Positions 14,135 through 26,410 of a stretch of 64,000 nt of DNA are shown here, one piece after another. Below the pieces are notes generated by a model. It was given only the letters and a program-made list of their open reading frames with translations, was not told the origin of the DNA and searched no databases. The position numbers were made by a program, and so were the translations under genes. Where the stretch lies: contig CM055190.1 of NCBI GenBank assembly GCA_029224185.1, positions 16,061,320-16,125,319 of the forward strand, in the 5' to 3' direction. Source of the DNA: Karalla daura. Its lineage: Eukaryota; Chordata; Actinopteri; Chaetodontiformes; Leiognathidae. Every line of letters begins with the position of its first letter. Position 1 is the first letter of the stretch.

Positions 14135-14702
14135 ACTGTTTAGTTTAAGCCTATATCACCCTGTGGTGTTTGACAGATCGACCACTGATGGACTCAAGTA
14201 AAAGTTTGCCACCAACAAGTTTTTTTTATCAGATTTTACGCTATCGTACATAGTTTTTGCCTCATTCCCCTTCCAGTTTGTAAATACTGGGTGATATGCC
14301 CCCATCCCACAAAGGGAGCGTGAATATAATTACTTGTAAAGGACAGTATAAGCCCTCAACCCAGATTCATGTAGGTTCTAGATATTAAAGTCTGCACTGC
14401 CTGCAAACTCCCTCTCAAGGACTCAGACTTCAGTTCTAGAGCAAATGTTTCCTATCTCAGCCCTCTGAAGTTCGCCCATTGATGTTTGATAGACCCAAGG
14501 CTGAACCATTGTTTGACTCAGAGGAAATGTAGCCACCCTCATGTTTTTACCGTCATCCTCGACTGCATTCAAATCTTGTCCTCATGCAGATTGTTTTTGA
14601 GAAGGTGCATATAATAACTTTGAAAAGGACAGTATAGGCCCTCAATCCAAAGTTATATGACTCCATGATATTAAAGCCTCTCCCGGCAAACTCCCTCTCT
14701 TG
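14135..14702 (+). repeat. diverged local direct duplication (two ~250-bp units)
   Basis: Unit 1 (about 14135-14420) and unit 2 (about 14450-14702) align in order. Matches include tgtttgacag/tgtttgatag, gccacc, then ggacagtataagccctcaac versus ggacagtataggccctcaat, gatattaaagtc/gatattaaagcc and caaactccctctc. Spacing between matching blocks is about 286-316 bp, so indels have accumulated. No open frame spans it. It may be a tandem duplication or two copies of an unrecognised mobile element. Confidence 0.7.
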
Positions 14703-14894
14703 AAATGTGGCATGAATGTAAGCTCAGAGGATCTCTTATTTCATTAGCAGCTGGGTTCTGTGAGCATCCCCAGTATAATACAGGCTTTGCGATGCCCCTG
14801 GAGAATCCAGAGTGGCTGTGGCTAAAAGTCAGGAAATGAACCACCATTTCACACACTAATCCCCACCACGACATCCACCGTGCGGCTCAGCGTT

Positions 14895-14930
14895 CACGTG
14901 AGGAAGTACAGTGCACGTGCACAACGTTGT
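14895..14930. promoter_or_regulatory. paired CACGTG E-boxes and nested palindromes
   Basis: CACGTG occurs at 14895-14900 and 14914-14919, with starts 19 bp apart. The second sits in the perfect palindrome gtgcacgtgcac (14911-14922), followed at once by acaacgttgt (14921-14930), another palindrome. Confidence 0.35.
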
Positions 14931-16329
14931 CATAACCAGGCTTCTTTGTAAATATGCAGTGAGTGTGGATTAAGGATTGTCAGTGTTCTCCAAAGATGCC
15001 ACCCCTACAACCCATCCAGAGCCCCCAGAGGCCGTCACTCACCATTACCCAGCCTAATCACTGAACATGCTGCTGTCTGCCATTAATGGACTGACAGCGT
15101 TGTGCAGCATCTGGGATGTGAGTTGAGTGGCGTGCAGCTTGCTTTAGTGAGCACCTTATTGGCCGTTTAGTGTTGTGTTGTGAGATCTAATGAGATATCC
15201 TGCCTGGTAGACACCACATGAGGGGAGAGGGCTGCCCCCGAGAGCTGGACTGCATGAATTTTTATTGCAAACTGTGTCTTTCACTGAGCATTATTTTGGG
15301 TACTGATTGTAATTATTTTATCAGCCCTGAGCAAATATATTGTGAAAACTCTAAATCTCTGTAAACAATAAATTAGTAAATAATGTGAAGACAGTGAAGT
15401 AAGCGTTTTAAACAAAACACATGGAAAAATAATGACCAAGCCCAGACAGATATGGACATCATGCAGAGACTGATCGACTCCAGTAATTTCAATGTATGGA
15501 CTTCATGGCACACCTGTCATTAAAATGATAAAAATACATATATTGAAAATCATTTACCACAGTTTTTCATTTCTCCCCGATCAGTTAAAGAGAAAAGAGC
15601 ATTAAATGTGACAGGTTGATGTCAGGTTAGAAAAAGAATTTCATATAAAATATATTTATATAATAAAGTATATAACATACTGCTGCCAGAGCACTCCCTA
15701 TATTACTGATAAGCGACAGCGATAAACTGAGTTAGACAGCCAGTCAGTAGGTTAATTTAGTTCACTGGGCACGTGCTGGTTATAAAGACCATGCTGATGT
15801 ATTGAACACAGGGCTATTTGCAGTCAGCCCTGCTTTCATTTCTGGCATTGATATATTTTAGTGAGTCCCTGCCTGTCAATAATTGAAACGTACTCTCCAA
15901 AACATCTTCCCCAAACATCTCTTAATAAGGCACCCTGCAGCACCGTGCACGGTGTTGGGGGGGAAAAGCAACATGTCAAGATGTTGTCTCCCTCCATGCT
16001 CAGAAATCCCCAACAACAGGGAAGAATCGACTGACCCATTTTGATGCCAATCCCTGTCTCCCAGAAATCACACTTCAATGGGACTCATTTCTATTTATAA
16101 TTATTCAAACGTAATTGCTGCCTGGATTGTCTGATTGGTTGAATGGGCGTGACAGTACAGTGTGTCGCAGGTCCAGATGGAGGATCGGCATGTAAAGTGA
16201 CAGTGACACCAGAATCCAGGGTTGGCACCGAGATTGTGGTTTGATTGAGTCAACAACTTACTAAGGTGTCCGATGGATATTTTTTTCATTATCTGACTGC
16301 GTTTGATAACATAAACCTTGTCGTTACAC

Positions 16330-16545
16330 ATCAGTTGCGTAGTTAGCACTGTCGCCTCACAGCAAGAAGGTTCCAGGATTGATTTATGATCAGACCAAGG
16401 GCCCTTTTGCATGAAGTTTGCACGTTCTCCATCCTCAATCATTCCAAAAACATGCACATCTAGGTTGATTGGAGACTCTAAATTGACCCTAATTGTGAGT
16501 GTGGAGGTAAATGGTGTCCCTGCCTATGCCCTCTGACTGCTGGGG
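16330..16545 (+). repeat. teleost interspersed repeat (family A), 5' half well preserved
   Basis: The element begins with agttagcactgtcgcctcac, then agcaagaaggttccaggatt, a gtttgcacgttctcc block, ccaaaaacatgcacat, and attggagactctaaattgac. The segment around ggttccaggattg resembles a decayed tRNA-type B box, suggesting a SINE-like origin; that part is inference. The open frame on the opposite strand here is repeat-derived and not a gene. Confidence 0.8.
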
Positions 16546-17563
16546 AGTTTTTTGAGTGAAAGTTGAGTTTTACACCAAGTGTCATGTTTAGCTTTACTTC
16601 CTGTCTTTTACCCTTCGTGCCTGGTTTCACCTGTCTCTCTTTAGCTTTGCCTCCCTTGTGTTTTTCCACCTGGGTGTTTCGCTCACTCTGCATCAAGCAG
16701 TCTAACCTCACCCCCTCTGTTTTGTTCATCTAGTGAGTTTGTTGTTTTGCTTTTGTGGACCTAGCCTTTGTTGCTTTTTGCCTGCTGCTTGACCACTGTG
16801 TTTGCCAGTGTGGACTACATCCTTGGTAATCCTTTTTTTTATGTGAAGAAATCACTGAGCTTCACCATCTCTGCCTCAAGCATCTGTATTCGGCCTCTTT
16901 TGCTGATGCACTTTGTTTGTGTGTCTCTGATAATACAATCATAACAGCTTTTCATGGTGAGCTCCTATAGCTTTGATGTTGAAGTTACAACTTGTGAAAT
17001 GTTTCATAAATTCCTTTCAATACAAACTATTTCCAGTGTCACAGCAAGTTTCAAGAATCCTTTTTTTCCCCATGTATCCCTTTTATAAGAGATTATTTCC
17101 AAGGTTTTTCTGCAAATGCAGCCACATCAGCACTTATCATGCAGCAGAAATGGTGTATGACCCAAAACAGCACAAATGACAAGACACTGTCGAAGTCATT
17201 GGCTCAACTTTAAGGATAAGTCTCACAAATTCTGCCCTTTGAAGCAGAAAAGCAAAGAACACTGGCCAAGACCACGGATGAGAGAATTTGCTTTGCCACA
17301 GCGTGGGGCTTTATACAATAAATCACCAGAACTGAAACTGAGGATACACAGACAAGAATGAAAACACAATCATGTGTGCTTGTTTATGTGGGCAGGTAGT
17401 GGAATCAGCATCATGGCAGGAGCAAGGAACAAGAAAACTGCAGAGCTCCTCTCACAAAAAAATAAAATACACACACACACTGATTTTGTTGACTGTAATA
17501 CTGTCCTATTTGCGGTCTGATCTGGCAGTCTGTGTGTGGAGAATGAGTGTGTGTGTGAGTATA

Positions 17564-17589
17564 ACACACACACACACACACACACACAC
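17564..17589 (+). repeat. CA microsatellite paired with upstream TG run
   Basis: A 26-bp AC run preceded a few bases upstream by a short TG run (near 17547-17556), so the segment can fold back on itself. Confidence 0.9.
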
Positions 17590-18680
17590 CCCAGGGTCAG
17601 GCCATGGATCATTTTAGACAATAAAGGTGAGTGCAGCGAGGCACACGAGCGAATAAAACCAGAGCAAAGTTGTGAAAGCTTCTGCAGCTGTTCAGTCACA
17701 TGACCCGACAATTAAAACAGCATTTTAATTCCCCAGCAGCACCTCTAAAGACATGTACATGCACTCCGCTAAACTTAATTTAACCTTCCCTCAGCCCAAA
17801 ATAGACACACAGAGGAGACTTAACTAACAAACCCCAGACTATACCTGCATAGTCATGTGCACCATCCAGGAAAGGCTCAGGAAGAACAGGTGTACTGCAA
17901 AACAGTGGGTTGCAAATACTTCAAACGTAAATAGTCCAGTAGGAATTAAAGTCCCATTCCATCAAATGAGTTGCTGACCTCTCTGTTAGGAAAAATTGTG
18001 CAAGCAGTGAACTCTTAAAACTATTATGTAAAACTGATGCTTCCTGTGTAATTTTGAGCAGATTCAGCAGCAAATAGGAATCATTAGCCACCGTTGTGAA
18101 TGAAAGAAAAAAACACAAGAAATATCCTCATATCGTAAAATTATTATTCAGGACTGTCATATTATGCACTACATCTACATTTGCTGTCACTGGATGCACG
18201 TTGCAGGGAGCGGTGTCAGACAGAGATAAAAATAAGTCTTACAGAGGATATTAAATTATAAAGATATTAAAGCCGCTCTTCAGGGGAATATGAGGCACTG
18301 TCTATGGACCAGAGGATTTTAATAACAATAAAGTATTGCTTTGGATATTCATAATAAAAACGTCATGATCTTTTCAGGCTGCTTTCTTTCATTCTGAGGA
18401 TTATTTATTGGTTTCTGGCACACTGCAGCTCAATGAAGTGGCATTTTGAAAGTGAGCTTGTCTTCCTCATCAGAGATCCAATTTACAAGCAAAGAATAGC
18501 TGTCTTTTCAACTTCAGAGGGCTTGGTGATATTAATCCCTGCGTACAGTTGTTTCTTTTTTTCATATATTGCATCCTTGCGTGACATTACAATCCTTAAA
18601 ACTCAGAGAAGGTCAGCAGAAGCGAATATATACAAAAAACAAAACGAAACAACCATGATATATCCAGAATGTTGCTTTTG

Positions 18681-18728
18681 GTGTGTGTGTGCACGTGAGA
18701 GTGTGTGTGTGTGTGTGTTTGTGTGTGT
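18681..18728 (+). repeat. TG microsatellite, compound
   Basis: Two GT runs separated by gcacgtgaga, followed by a further short GT run. Confidence 0.9.
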
Positions 18729-19814
18729 AGTAGGACATTAATCTCACTCTGGCTTTGCTCTGTAACAAAGGAAGATTTAGTGACTGGACCTCACATGTAA
18801 CAGCGACCCTCAACAGCTCATTTAAAACTAATCATGTTACTGTGTGTGATCACGGTGATTAATCATTTGGTCATAAACAGACTTTTAATAACGCGCTTTC
18901 CTTTGGCTTTTGTTCTTATCTTGCAGTTTTGTCTTTCTTGACTTAATTAGCGCTACATTTATCCGCCCCATTCTTCTCTTGGTATATTTTAGTAACAAAA
19001 AACAGGGTTGAAACATGCTAAGTAAAGCATCTTTGCGCATCATTAGTGTCAGATGCTTAGCACACCGCAGGAGGTACAACGAACATCGTCTTTACCTGAT
19101 AACTGACGAGACAGTTTTTGGCAGTAGTTGATTGCACCCATGGAGTTGCAAAACCGGTGTTAATTGTTGCCGAAAAAGCATTTCAGATACTTCTGGACAC
19201 ATCCTTTGAGTTGCATCACATATTAAGATAGCTGCCGTCTTGGCTCCTGGAAAATGCATCCCTCCCCTCTCTGCATTAAAAAGGAGTGAGACTACACCAG
19301 CACTGGTAGGTGCAGAAAGCACTTTTCAGATGTCTTTTCCGCTACAGTGGCCCATCATGACCGATAAGTGTTACCGTAGGACAAAACAGCGGAAAGCACT
19401 TGGTGCTTGTCTGTTTTTGCCTCCAGCGTCGCGCAGTACAGTAAACCTCAGTAAACAGCCCCCAAATATATATTCTAGGTAATGGTACATTGTCGTATTG
19501 TCACCTCTTGTTTGAGATAGTGCATTAAGATAACTGCTGACATTGCTGCCACACCTTGACGTGTACTCAACTACGCTTCTGAGACACTTGTACCTCAGTT
19601 GAGTATTCACATCCCACTCCTTCATTCTTCCCCTGCAACTGTACTTTTTACTCCATGTGCTCAATGTTTATGTGACAGCTACAAGCACCTCAGGTCTGCG
19701 CGACCAGCATGCACTCTGGGTAAAATAATATATATATCCCTAAATCAGCCTGCCACAAGTACCTCTTAAATGCTAGTCGATAACAACAGTTCAGATATAC
19801 AATGTCTATGTTAA

Positions 19815-19930
19815 TCCTTCTATCCATCCATTATCTTGCCCACTTTGTACCCAGTGGTGTTGCAGTGGCGAGGGTTCCCTGTCCAACTGGGATTCAAACC
19901 AGTGACCTTCTTGCTGTGATGCGACCACTG
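19815..19930 (-). repeat. teleost interspersed repeat (family A), ends only
   Basis: On the plus strand tatccatccattatcttgcc is followed by gggattcaaaccagtgacc and ttcttgctgtgatgcgacca, the reverse complement of the family's B-box-like start. The middle of the element (CA tract and agtctccaat block) is missing, so this copy carries an internal deletion. Confidence 0.7.
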
Positions 19931-21764
19931 TTTACTAAAACCTCTTTCACACATAGTAGACATCAAATTGCGTGACTGACTGTCCAGACGATGGCACAGT
20001 AATTAAGAGCCTTGCAGGATGTACATGTACACCATAGAGTCCCTCATTGTTCCTGATATTTTCCTCAACATGAGTCCAAGTGCCCAGACATGTTATTTTA
20101 CTGTTACAAGCAATGCGATTGGCACACAGCAACTCTGTGAAAATGTAATGATGTAACCATTCATGTGTATTACCTGGCATCCATTTAACACATGGGCCTC
20201 TCCAGATCTGATACAGCATTTAGACATCATCATTATCCAGATAAAAAGACCCATGTTAGAGCTCCCCAAGTGGCATTGATATATACCTCTCATCCAGATA
20301 ATACCTGTGCATGCCAGGTAAGGCTGTCATTGTGTGGCCTTTATTTCACAATCATGCTGCATTTTACCAATAACACCATTACTACTCATAATGGGCTTTT
20401 TTTCTCTCTGATTTATTGCTGTTTTTACAATAGAAAGGGTTTTAGGATTTGCTCCTGCCACACTTTATGCGATACCTAAGATGTGTGACTTATATTGACT
20501 TCACCATCTTGCAACCTTTTAAGGCTTCCCTTCAACCTGGTTTTGTTGCCCTCCACAGACTCCTGTTGATGTTCCAATAAATGCCAATTCTGCAGCTTTG
20601 GGAAATCTCACACAAATAGGATCAATTCCTTTTCTATGACTGAGAATCAGCGGACTCTTACTCCATTTGTCAGGCAGGATGGCACCCATCGATTGGTTGG
20701 CTGTGTGCAGCCACACCATGACAGCTTTTCAAAGGTTAAAACAGATCTAACTTTGCTTTGGCAGGTCTGCAGGCAGCTCTTGTTTCTTGTCCATTCTCTA
20801 CTCCTCCTTCCACGCTGCTTCCTTTATTATTTGTCCCATTTATTTGCTTATCACCACTGGGCTAAAGACCATGGCTAGTGGAGTAATTTGGATTTTATTG
20901 TGGCTGGCTTGATTTCAGGAGATTACATTTTTGTGTTTGAAACCAAGAGTTTTCCAACAAGTTTGCCTTGCTGTGATCTTTCTCCTTGTTCATACATGAG
21001 GAAATAAATAAGGAATCACAATAGAAGACACTTATTAATTTCTCTAATTTGATTGTACAAAGATAATAAGCTGCAGTCAAATTATGTTTCATTTCTGTCA
21101 ATTTCTAAAGTGGGTGGAATAAACTAGGATTTATTATGGGCCTATACTAACTTCTTGGTCCTTTGCTCCGCTCAGGTGACTTTACAGCCATCTAAAAGCA
21201 GCAGGTATCTGGTTAAGCTGCAGTTTTCAACAGGAGCAATAAACCACACCGTAAAACCACAATTACACAGAGCAGATTTGCTGATTAAACTCTCATAAAA
21301 TCACCAGAAATCCTCCTGCCTACTGATATAAGACTTGTTTTGTTTTAACATCCATTACACACATTTTGTACTGAAAATCAACAGTTTGGTTGGAGAGACA
21401 CACAGTGAACAATGTGCAGACAGTTCCATAAATAATTATAGATCATCCATTGTAAAACTACCCTTCTAATAACTGAATGTTCCTGCCAACCTTATCAGAG
21501 TGTTTGTGTTCAGTAATTTTATAGTGGTTTCCCGAAACAACAATCGAATCTAAATAAAGAATGAAAACACAGATTGAGGGAGAATTCCAGGGAGCTAGTA
21601 CATAGGAGAAAAACTAGACCACGTTCTGCTATTCAATTCATTGTACTCAAGTCATTGTACTCATCTGTTACCTCAGGTGGTGGCTGTACAAATCATGATG
21701 ACAAACAAATCTCTGAACACATAATGAACATCTCAACAAAAGTAGATGGCAGACTAAAAAAAAA

Positions 21765-22080
21765 AATTAACATCCTTCCATCTATTGTCTTACCAACTTG
21801 GTTGCTCATGTTTATCTCCAATGCACGTGGGGTGAAGGCTGCGAACAATCCCTGGACAGGTTGCCAGTCAATCGCAAGACACACACACACCATTCACTCT
21901 CACACTCACACCCAAGGGCACTTTAGAGTCTCCAATGGACTCTACACAGGTATGTTTTTGGACTGTGGAAGGAAACCAGAGTAACTAGAGAAAAGCCAGG
22001 TACACAATGAGAGAACTTGCAAAAAGGCCCTCAGGCTGAGTAGTATATTCAAACTAGGGCCCATCTTGCTGCCACAAGAG
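21765..22080 (-). repeat. near full-length teleost interspersed repeat (family A)
   Basis: This is the most complete copy. Read on plus, in order: catccttccatctattgtct, a ggacaggttgccagtcaatc block, a short CA tract (21880-21893), ccattcactctcacactcac, gcactttagagtctccaatg, tatgtttttggactgtggaa, gagagaacttgcaaaaagg, and a tail at about 22050-22080 ending tcttgctgcc. The two overlapping open frames here (136 and 145 codons) arise from repeat sequence. Confidence 0.85.
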
Positions 22081-23558
22081 AAAATATTTTCTCTCTTATA
22101 TTCATTTATATTATGACACACTGCACGCTGCAGACAACATTTTGATTCCTCTGAGGAAAACTCTCCGCGGGATCTCCAGCCTGCCCTGACGGGGAGGGCC
22201 TGACATTTAAAGGATGAAAGTAATGAATGTGACTGGCCATGATTGACAGTGCCTCTAACGCACCCTCCTATAGTGAATGATGATAAATTATTTCTCATCC
22301 TGCATTTTGTCCAAGTGCGCCACAGGCACATGGAGAGAGCTGGGACACAAAGTGACCAAAAGTCACTCAGGTACAGCACACATGTGTGAATCTCTGTTAG
22401 GATTCTCAGAGTTTTTAGCCCCTGGGCCTATTTGATCTCCAACCATTCTAACTGCCACACCAATAATGTAGGCTGAAGAAGGGGAAGAGGAAGGATTGAA
22501 TGATGAAATGAGAGGAATAAAAAGTGTCTCACAAAATGGAATGAGGTTTACCCATGCTTAATGAAGACCAATGTCAGTCAACCTCATGCTTTCTGTACAA
22601 TACGCCACACGGGTTTTAGTGTATCACACAGAGGGGAACACGATGTGAGCCAGCATGACAAATGTGCCGAGTATAAGCTTACCCAAGAGGCACAGAAACG
22701 CATGCTGCCAAAGACTGTATTTATGTATCTCTCCCATCCATAGCGTAATCACAGTCCCCTACCCCAGATCTGCATCCTTCAGGAGATACAGTTTTAAAAA
22801 CAGACCTTTTGTGTTCTCGCTAGTCATCAAATTTGACTTTTAATCTTATCAGTTTCTAAACGACTTCATTATAGTCACTTGCTTCCCCACTTTTTTTTGC
22901 AATCAGGTGTTTTTATATTTATGTGTTGCCTTGTAGAAATGTGGAGACTATGTGGATGGTGGATGGGCTTAGGGTGTGGGACAGGGGAAAATTGTTTTTA
23001 TTTTCCAATCAAATGTTTCCAGGTCTGCACCGGGCACTTGCCTGCAATGTGGCTCCACCGCTGGGCTCACACAAACAGAGCCTGCGGTGCAGACGCAGAG
23101 CAACAACTGACCCTGTATCAACCTGTGGAGGTGAGGACAGCAAAACAAATCCTCGGCAGAGAGAGAGAAAGTACAAGCAGCTGCTGAGTCTGCGGACAGA
23201 TGAGATTGAATGTCCACAATGTCTGAAAGATGAAATATCACAAAAAAGACATTGGGTGAAACACTTGCTCTTGTGTTGCTTTTGTAATTATTTTGTGACT
23301 TTGTGTCCTTTACATGGATCATATTTTTTATTTTTGTTCACAAAATTTGATTTTTTTTCCATTTGTTTCTTTCATCTATAGCTCTGAGCTGTCCTCCAAT
23401 TTCTTTTTAAATGTGTATATGTGTGCATTTATGTGCGTGTGTGTACCTGGCCTAGTGAAGGTGGGGGTAGGCTGACCTTTGTCTGATGGATTGTTTTCTC
23501 CCAAATGAAGACATAAAGGCAGCGAATGGGGTGATGTGAGGTGGTCTGTGTACAAGTA

Positions 23559-23576
23559 TGTGTGTGTGTGTGTGTG
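23559..23576 (+). repeat. TG microsatellite
   Basis: Nine TG units, 210 bp before a long CA run in the opposite sense. Confidence 0.9.
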
Positions 23577-23785
23577 CCCTGTAGAAAACAGGAAGGGGTT
23601 CCTGGAGTACCTAGAGATGAGCTTCTGCTCTGCCATGTAATTATGTACTCCTCTTTCACCTCCCTCCACTCACCTCGTCTCATACACCACGTCTCCTCTC
23701 CTCTTTTTCCTCAGTTCTCATTCTGCAGCAGCTCCCAGCTGAGCCGCAGGTGGTGGCAATCTCTGTCTGTCCCACTGCTCCGACT

Positions 23786-23787
<2 letters not shown>

Positions 23788-23822
<35 letters not shown>
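23788..23822 (+). repeat. CA microsatellite
   Basis: A 35-bp uninterrupted AC run. The open frames crossing it are repeat artefacts. Confidence 0.95.
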
Positions 23823-23826
<4 letters not shown>

Positions 23827-23973
23827 GAGCTGAGAGCTGCAGGGCTGCTGCCCAATAACACAGGCTTTACCTCTCAGACAGCACAGCCACACACACATGA
23901 ATACACCTGGAGCAATAGCACACGCACACACAGACACATATTACTTAAAGTCTGACCCACATTTATTCATGAA

Positions 23974-23990
23974 ACACACACACACACACA
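23974..23990 (+). repeat. short CA microsatellite
   Basis: A 17-bp AC run; part of a CA-rich stretch from about 23788 to 24000. Confidence 0.85.
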
Positions 23991-24830
23991 TACGTATGCA
24001 CAGGTACCACACATCTTCTCATATGGGATCATATTTGTTTTTATTCCATAATTATATATATGCAGTATATATACCTCCATTCTCCTCACTGCCATGTTCA
24101 AAGCTGCACTGCAGCAGATATCGAGCTGCAAACATTTCTAAATTACAACCCGGGGCTGCACAAATCCAGGTGTCCCATCTGTGCTCTTTGAAACCAGTTT
24201 ATCCAACCAGTCTTACCAAATGCAAAAACACAAATAAAAGCTGTCTCAAGTGATGGAATGTTTCACGGAGAAAAATAACCACATTTCATCTACAAAATGT
24301 CAGAGCTGCACATGTTTTGTGCTTTTTTAAAAATGATTACAAATTATTATGAGGACGATCATATGTGCAGAAGCATTTAATCAGACCCTGAATTATTCAG
24401 TGAGCCAGAGACAGTTTGTCAGTCTTGTGTAGTTTGCATGCATGTTTCTTCTCACAACTTTGAACGGACAAACAATCTCATTATCTTGGCCGTTTTGTGG
24501 TTGTTGTTGACACAGTTTGAATTAGAAAGTGTCAAATCTGGAAATCAGAAAATACAATTTTCAAATGTAAAATTTGCATGCCTTATACATTTTTACATGC
24601 ATTTACAACATCACATGCATTTCCATTACATCTATTAATAAACCGACAGCACAGTCATGCACAGATGCAGATTTGCCATTAAAGCTTTTCCTCGGCTGTC
24701 TCTGCCTAGAACCTCAGCCTCCTAATGATTAATTTTCTCTTCTTATGGAAACTCACAGTCATCAACTCTTTCTCTCTTTGTTTTTCTCCCTCTAACAGAG
24801 ACGGCTCCTGTTGGAATTAGTGTATTATTT

Positions 24831-25060
24831 GGGGGCAACGTGTTCATTGTATAGAACGGTGGCCTTTCCTTTTGCTAATGTAGGTGATTTTCTCCCCATG
24901 AAAGCACAGTAATCCATCTCCTGCTCGCAGAGGGTGGCGATTTATCGCGCACACTGGGCGTTAACGCACCGCGGCTAAGAACAGATGCAGTGCTTTAACA
25001 GATAACACCCTGGAATAAGATGGAGCATTCAGATTAGCTGCGGTGTCAGATAAATTGCAT
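24831..25060. promoter_or_regulatory. enhancer-like unique block
   Basis: Non-repetitive mixed-composition sequence with a CpG cluster (gatttatcgcgcacac, gcgttaacgcaccgcgg) beside GATA-type sites (cagataac, agataaat). It resembles vertebrate conserved non-coding elements. This is inference; no alignment was available. Confidence 0.25.
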
Positions 25061-26039
25061 GGTATTGGAGCAACCCTGGACTTCTGAAACAGATCCCTCT
25101 ATATCAGATCTGCTGTAGGTTTTGGTGTGATGGAGACCCAACGAGGCGTAGCTTGGCGTGGCGTGCCTGCACACAGGTACTATAGCATGTCTCCTTTTTG
25201 ACAGTCCAAAGGCTCCCGTGCATGCAAAGCACACGCGAGGCAGTCACACACACAAACACACACAAACCCACATGTTGCTCTGAGAGTTCTTCCTCTCTAC
25301 CACTCATCAAATGCACTCGCGTGTCAGTCTGATGCTAATATTTGCTCTCTGTAGCTTCAACAACATCCTGCATGTGCAAAGTGAATCGGCTGAAATCATT
25401 TCTTAAGTAGCCAGATTCTCTTTGGTGGATCCTTCAACCTCACAGCCTTTCATCAGGGTTTGACAGGCGTAACCTGGAGAGCGATCACATATAACTCTAT
25501 ACTTTCCTGTGTGAAATTCAATTCCGCTCTAATATACTGGTATTAATGTCTAATTTTCTGCACCATGACCATGTTCACTAGAAAATTCCATTTTTTTGCT
25601 GTAGAATGAAAACATTTAGGACTTCAATTATCTGAGGGGTAATTACAAATGCATGCCTGTAGCTGCATTAATGTTGTAATAATATGCTTAATGTGGAAAA
25701 ATGAGATATCACCAAGTTTCTTTTTTTGCCTCGGCTCATGATTTTCTCTCTTTGTAGAATTTTCTGCGACTTCTGAGGAGTGACACAATGTTTCAAAACA
25801 TTACATCCACTGCTTTGTCCTCATTTTCACTCTTCCGGGTCAGCTGCTTAAATCAAAAGGACAACGGAGCATTTCAGCTTGTTGACTTATGAGAACTATT
25901 GATTGCTTGCTGCTGATCCAAGTCCTGACTTTCTCCTTTAATCATTTAATCACATTTCCTCAATAAGAGGAAATAATAATCGCTGACAGAGGCAGCGGAG
26001 CATAGGGATGAGCATCATAGAATGACTTTTGACAATCAA

Positions 26040-26410
26040 TGGCCACTTAATTGAAGACGATATTTGCTCCCGAACTCTGTGGTGTAGGTGGCATCATCCC
26101 CAGCAACCATCCGCCCGCCCGCCCGCCCCCGCCCTGCCGACAACCTTTCTGCCTCTCCGCCTCACGGCCATTAGCAGCGGAGCTCTCTCTGTGGCGGGGA
26201 GGCGATGACTGCAGCTTTTCTTTATTGATGGGAATGTTTATGAATATTTGAAGGCCCTTTCAACTCGGCATGAGAGGAAATAAGGAAGCCACGGCCTTTG
26301 TGGGTGGCATTTATCCTGCCACAGCACAATATGCTGCTTTTCTTAAAAGCCCCCTCATAGCAGCTGTGTGAATGCTATTCTGTGGCGAAATGTCACTATC
26401 GCCCAAAGGC
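26040..26410. promoter_or_regulatory. enhancer-like unique block with GC-rich core
   Basis: A GC-rich core (26110-26210) is flanked by homeodomain-like sites (acttaattga, gccattag) and a forkhead-like tgtttatgaatattt. Low repeat content and balanced composition suggest a regulatory element. No exon is recognised. Confidence 0.25.
26111..26136 (+). repeat. CCGC/CGCC tetranucleotide tract
   Basis: About six units of CCGC-type repeat inside a CpG-containing block. Confidence 0.85.

Larger units (their letters stand above)
14931..24830. other. non-coding stretch with interspersed repeats
   Basis: Besides three family A repeats and the CA/TG-rich region at 23.5-24.0 kb, nothing gene-like is recognised. 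The 152-codon plus frame at 22923-23381 has no domain and switches composition midway, so I do not call it a gene. Confidence 0.55.

Noticed and set aside
19880..19930. tRNA-like sequence (gggattcaaacc)
   Set aside because: It belongs to the interspersed repeat; no cloverleaf or anticodon arm can be completed.
21574..21984. 136-codon plus-strand open frame
   Set aside because: Its second half is translated interspersed repeat, including a CA-tract-derived Thr/His run.
21942..22379. 145-codon minus-strand open frame
   Set aside because: Its C-terminal part (plus-strand 21942-22080) derives from the interspersed repeat and the rest has no family resemblance.
22923..23381. 152-codon plus-strand open frame
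   Set aside because: No recognisable domain, low-complexity hydrophobic end, and overlapping frames on both strands of similar length; fits chance.
23680..23937. Cys/Val-rich minus-strand frame
   Set aside because: Generated by the CA microsatellite read as alternating Cys-Val codons.
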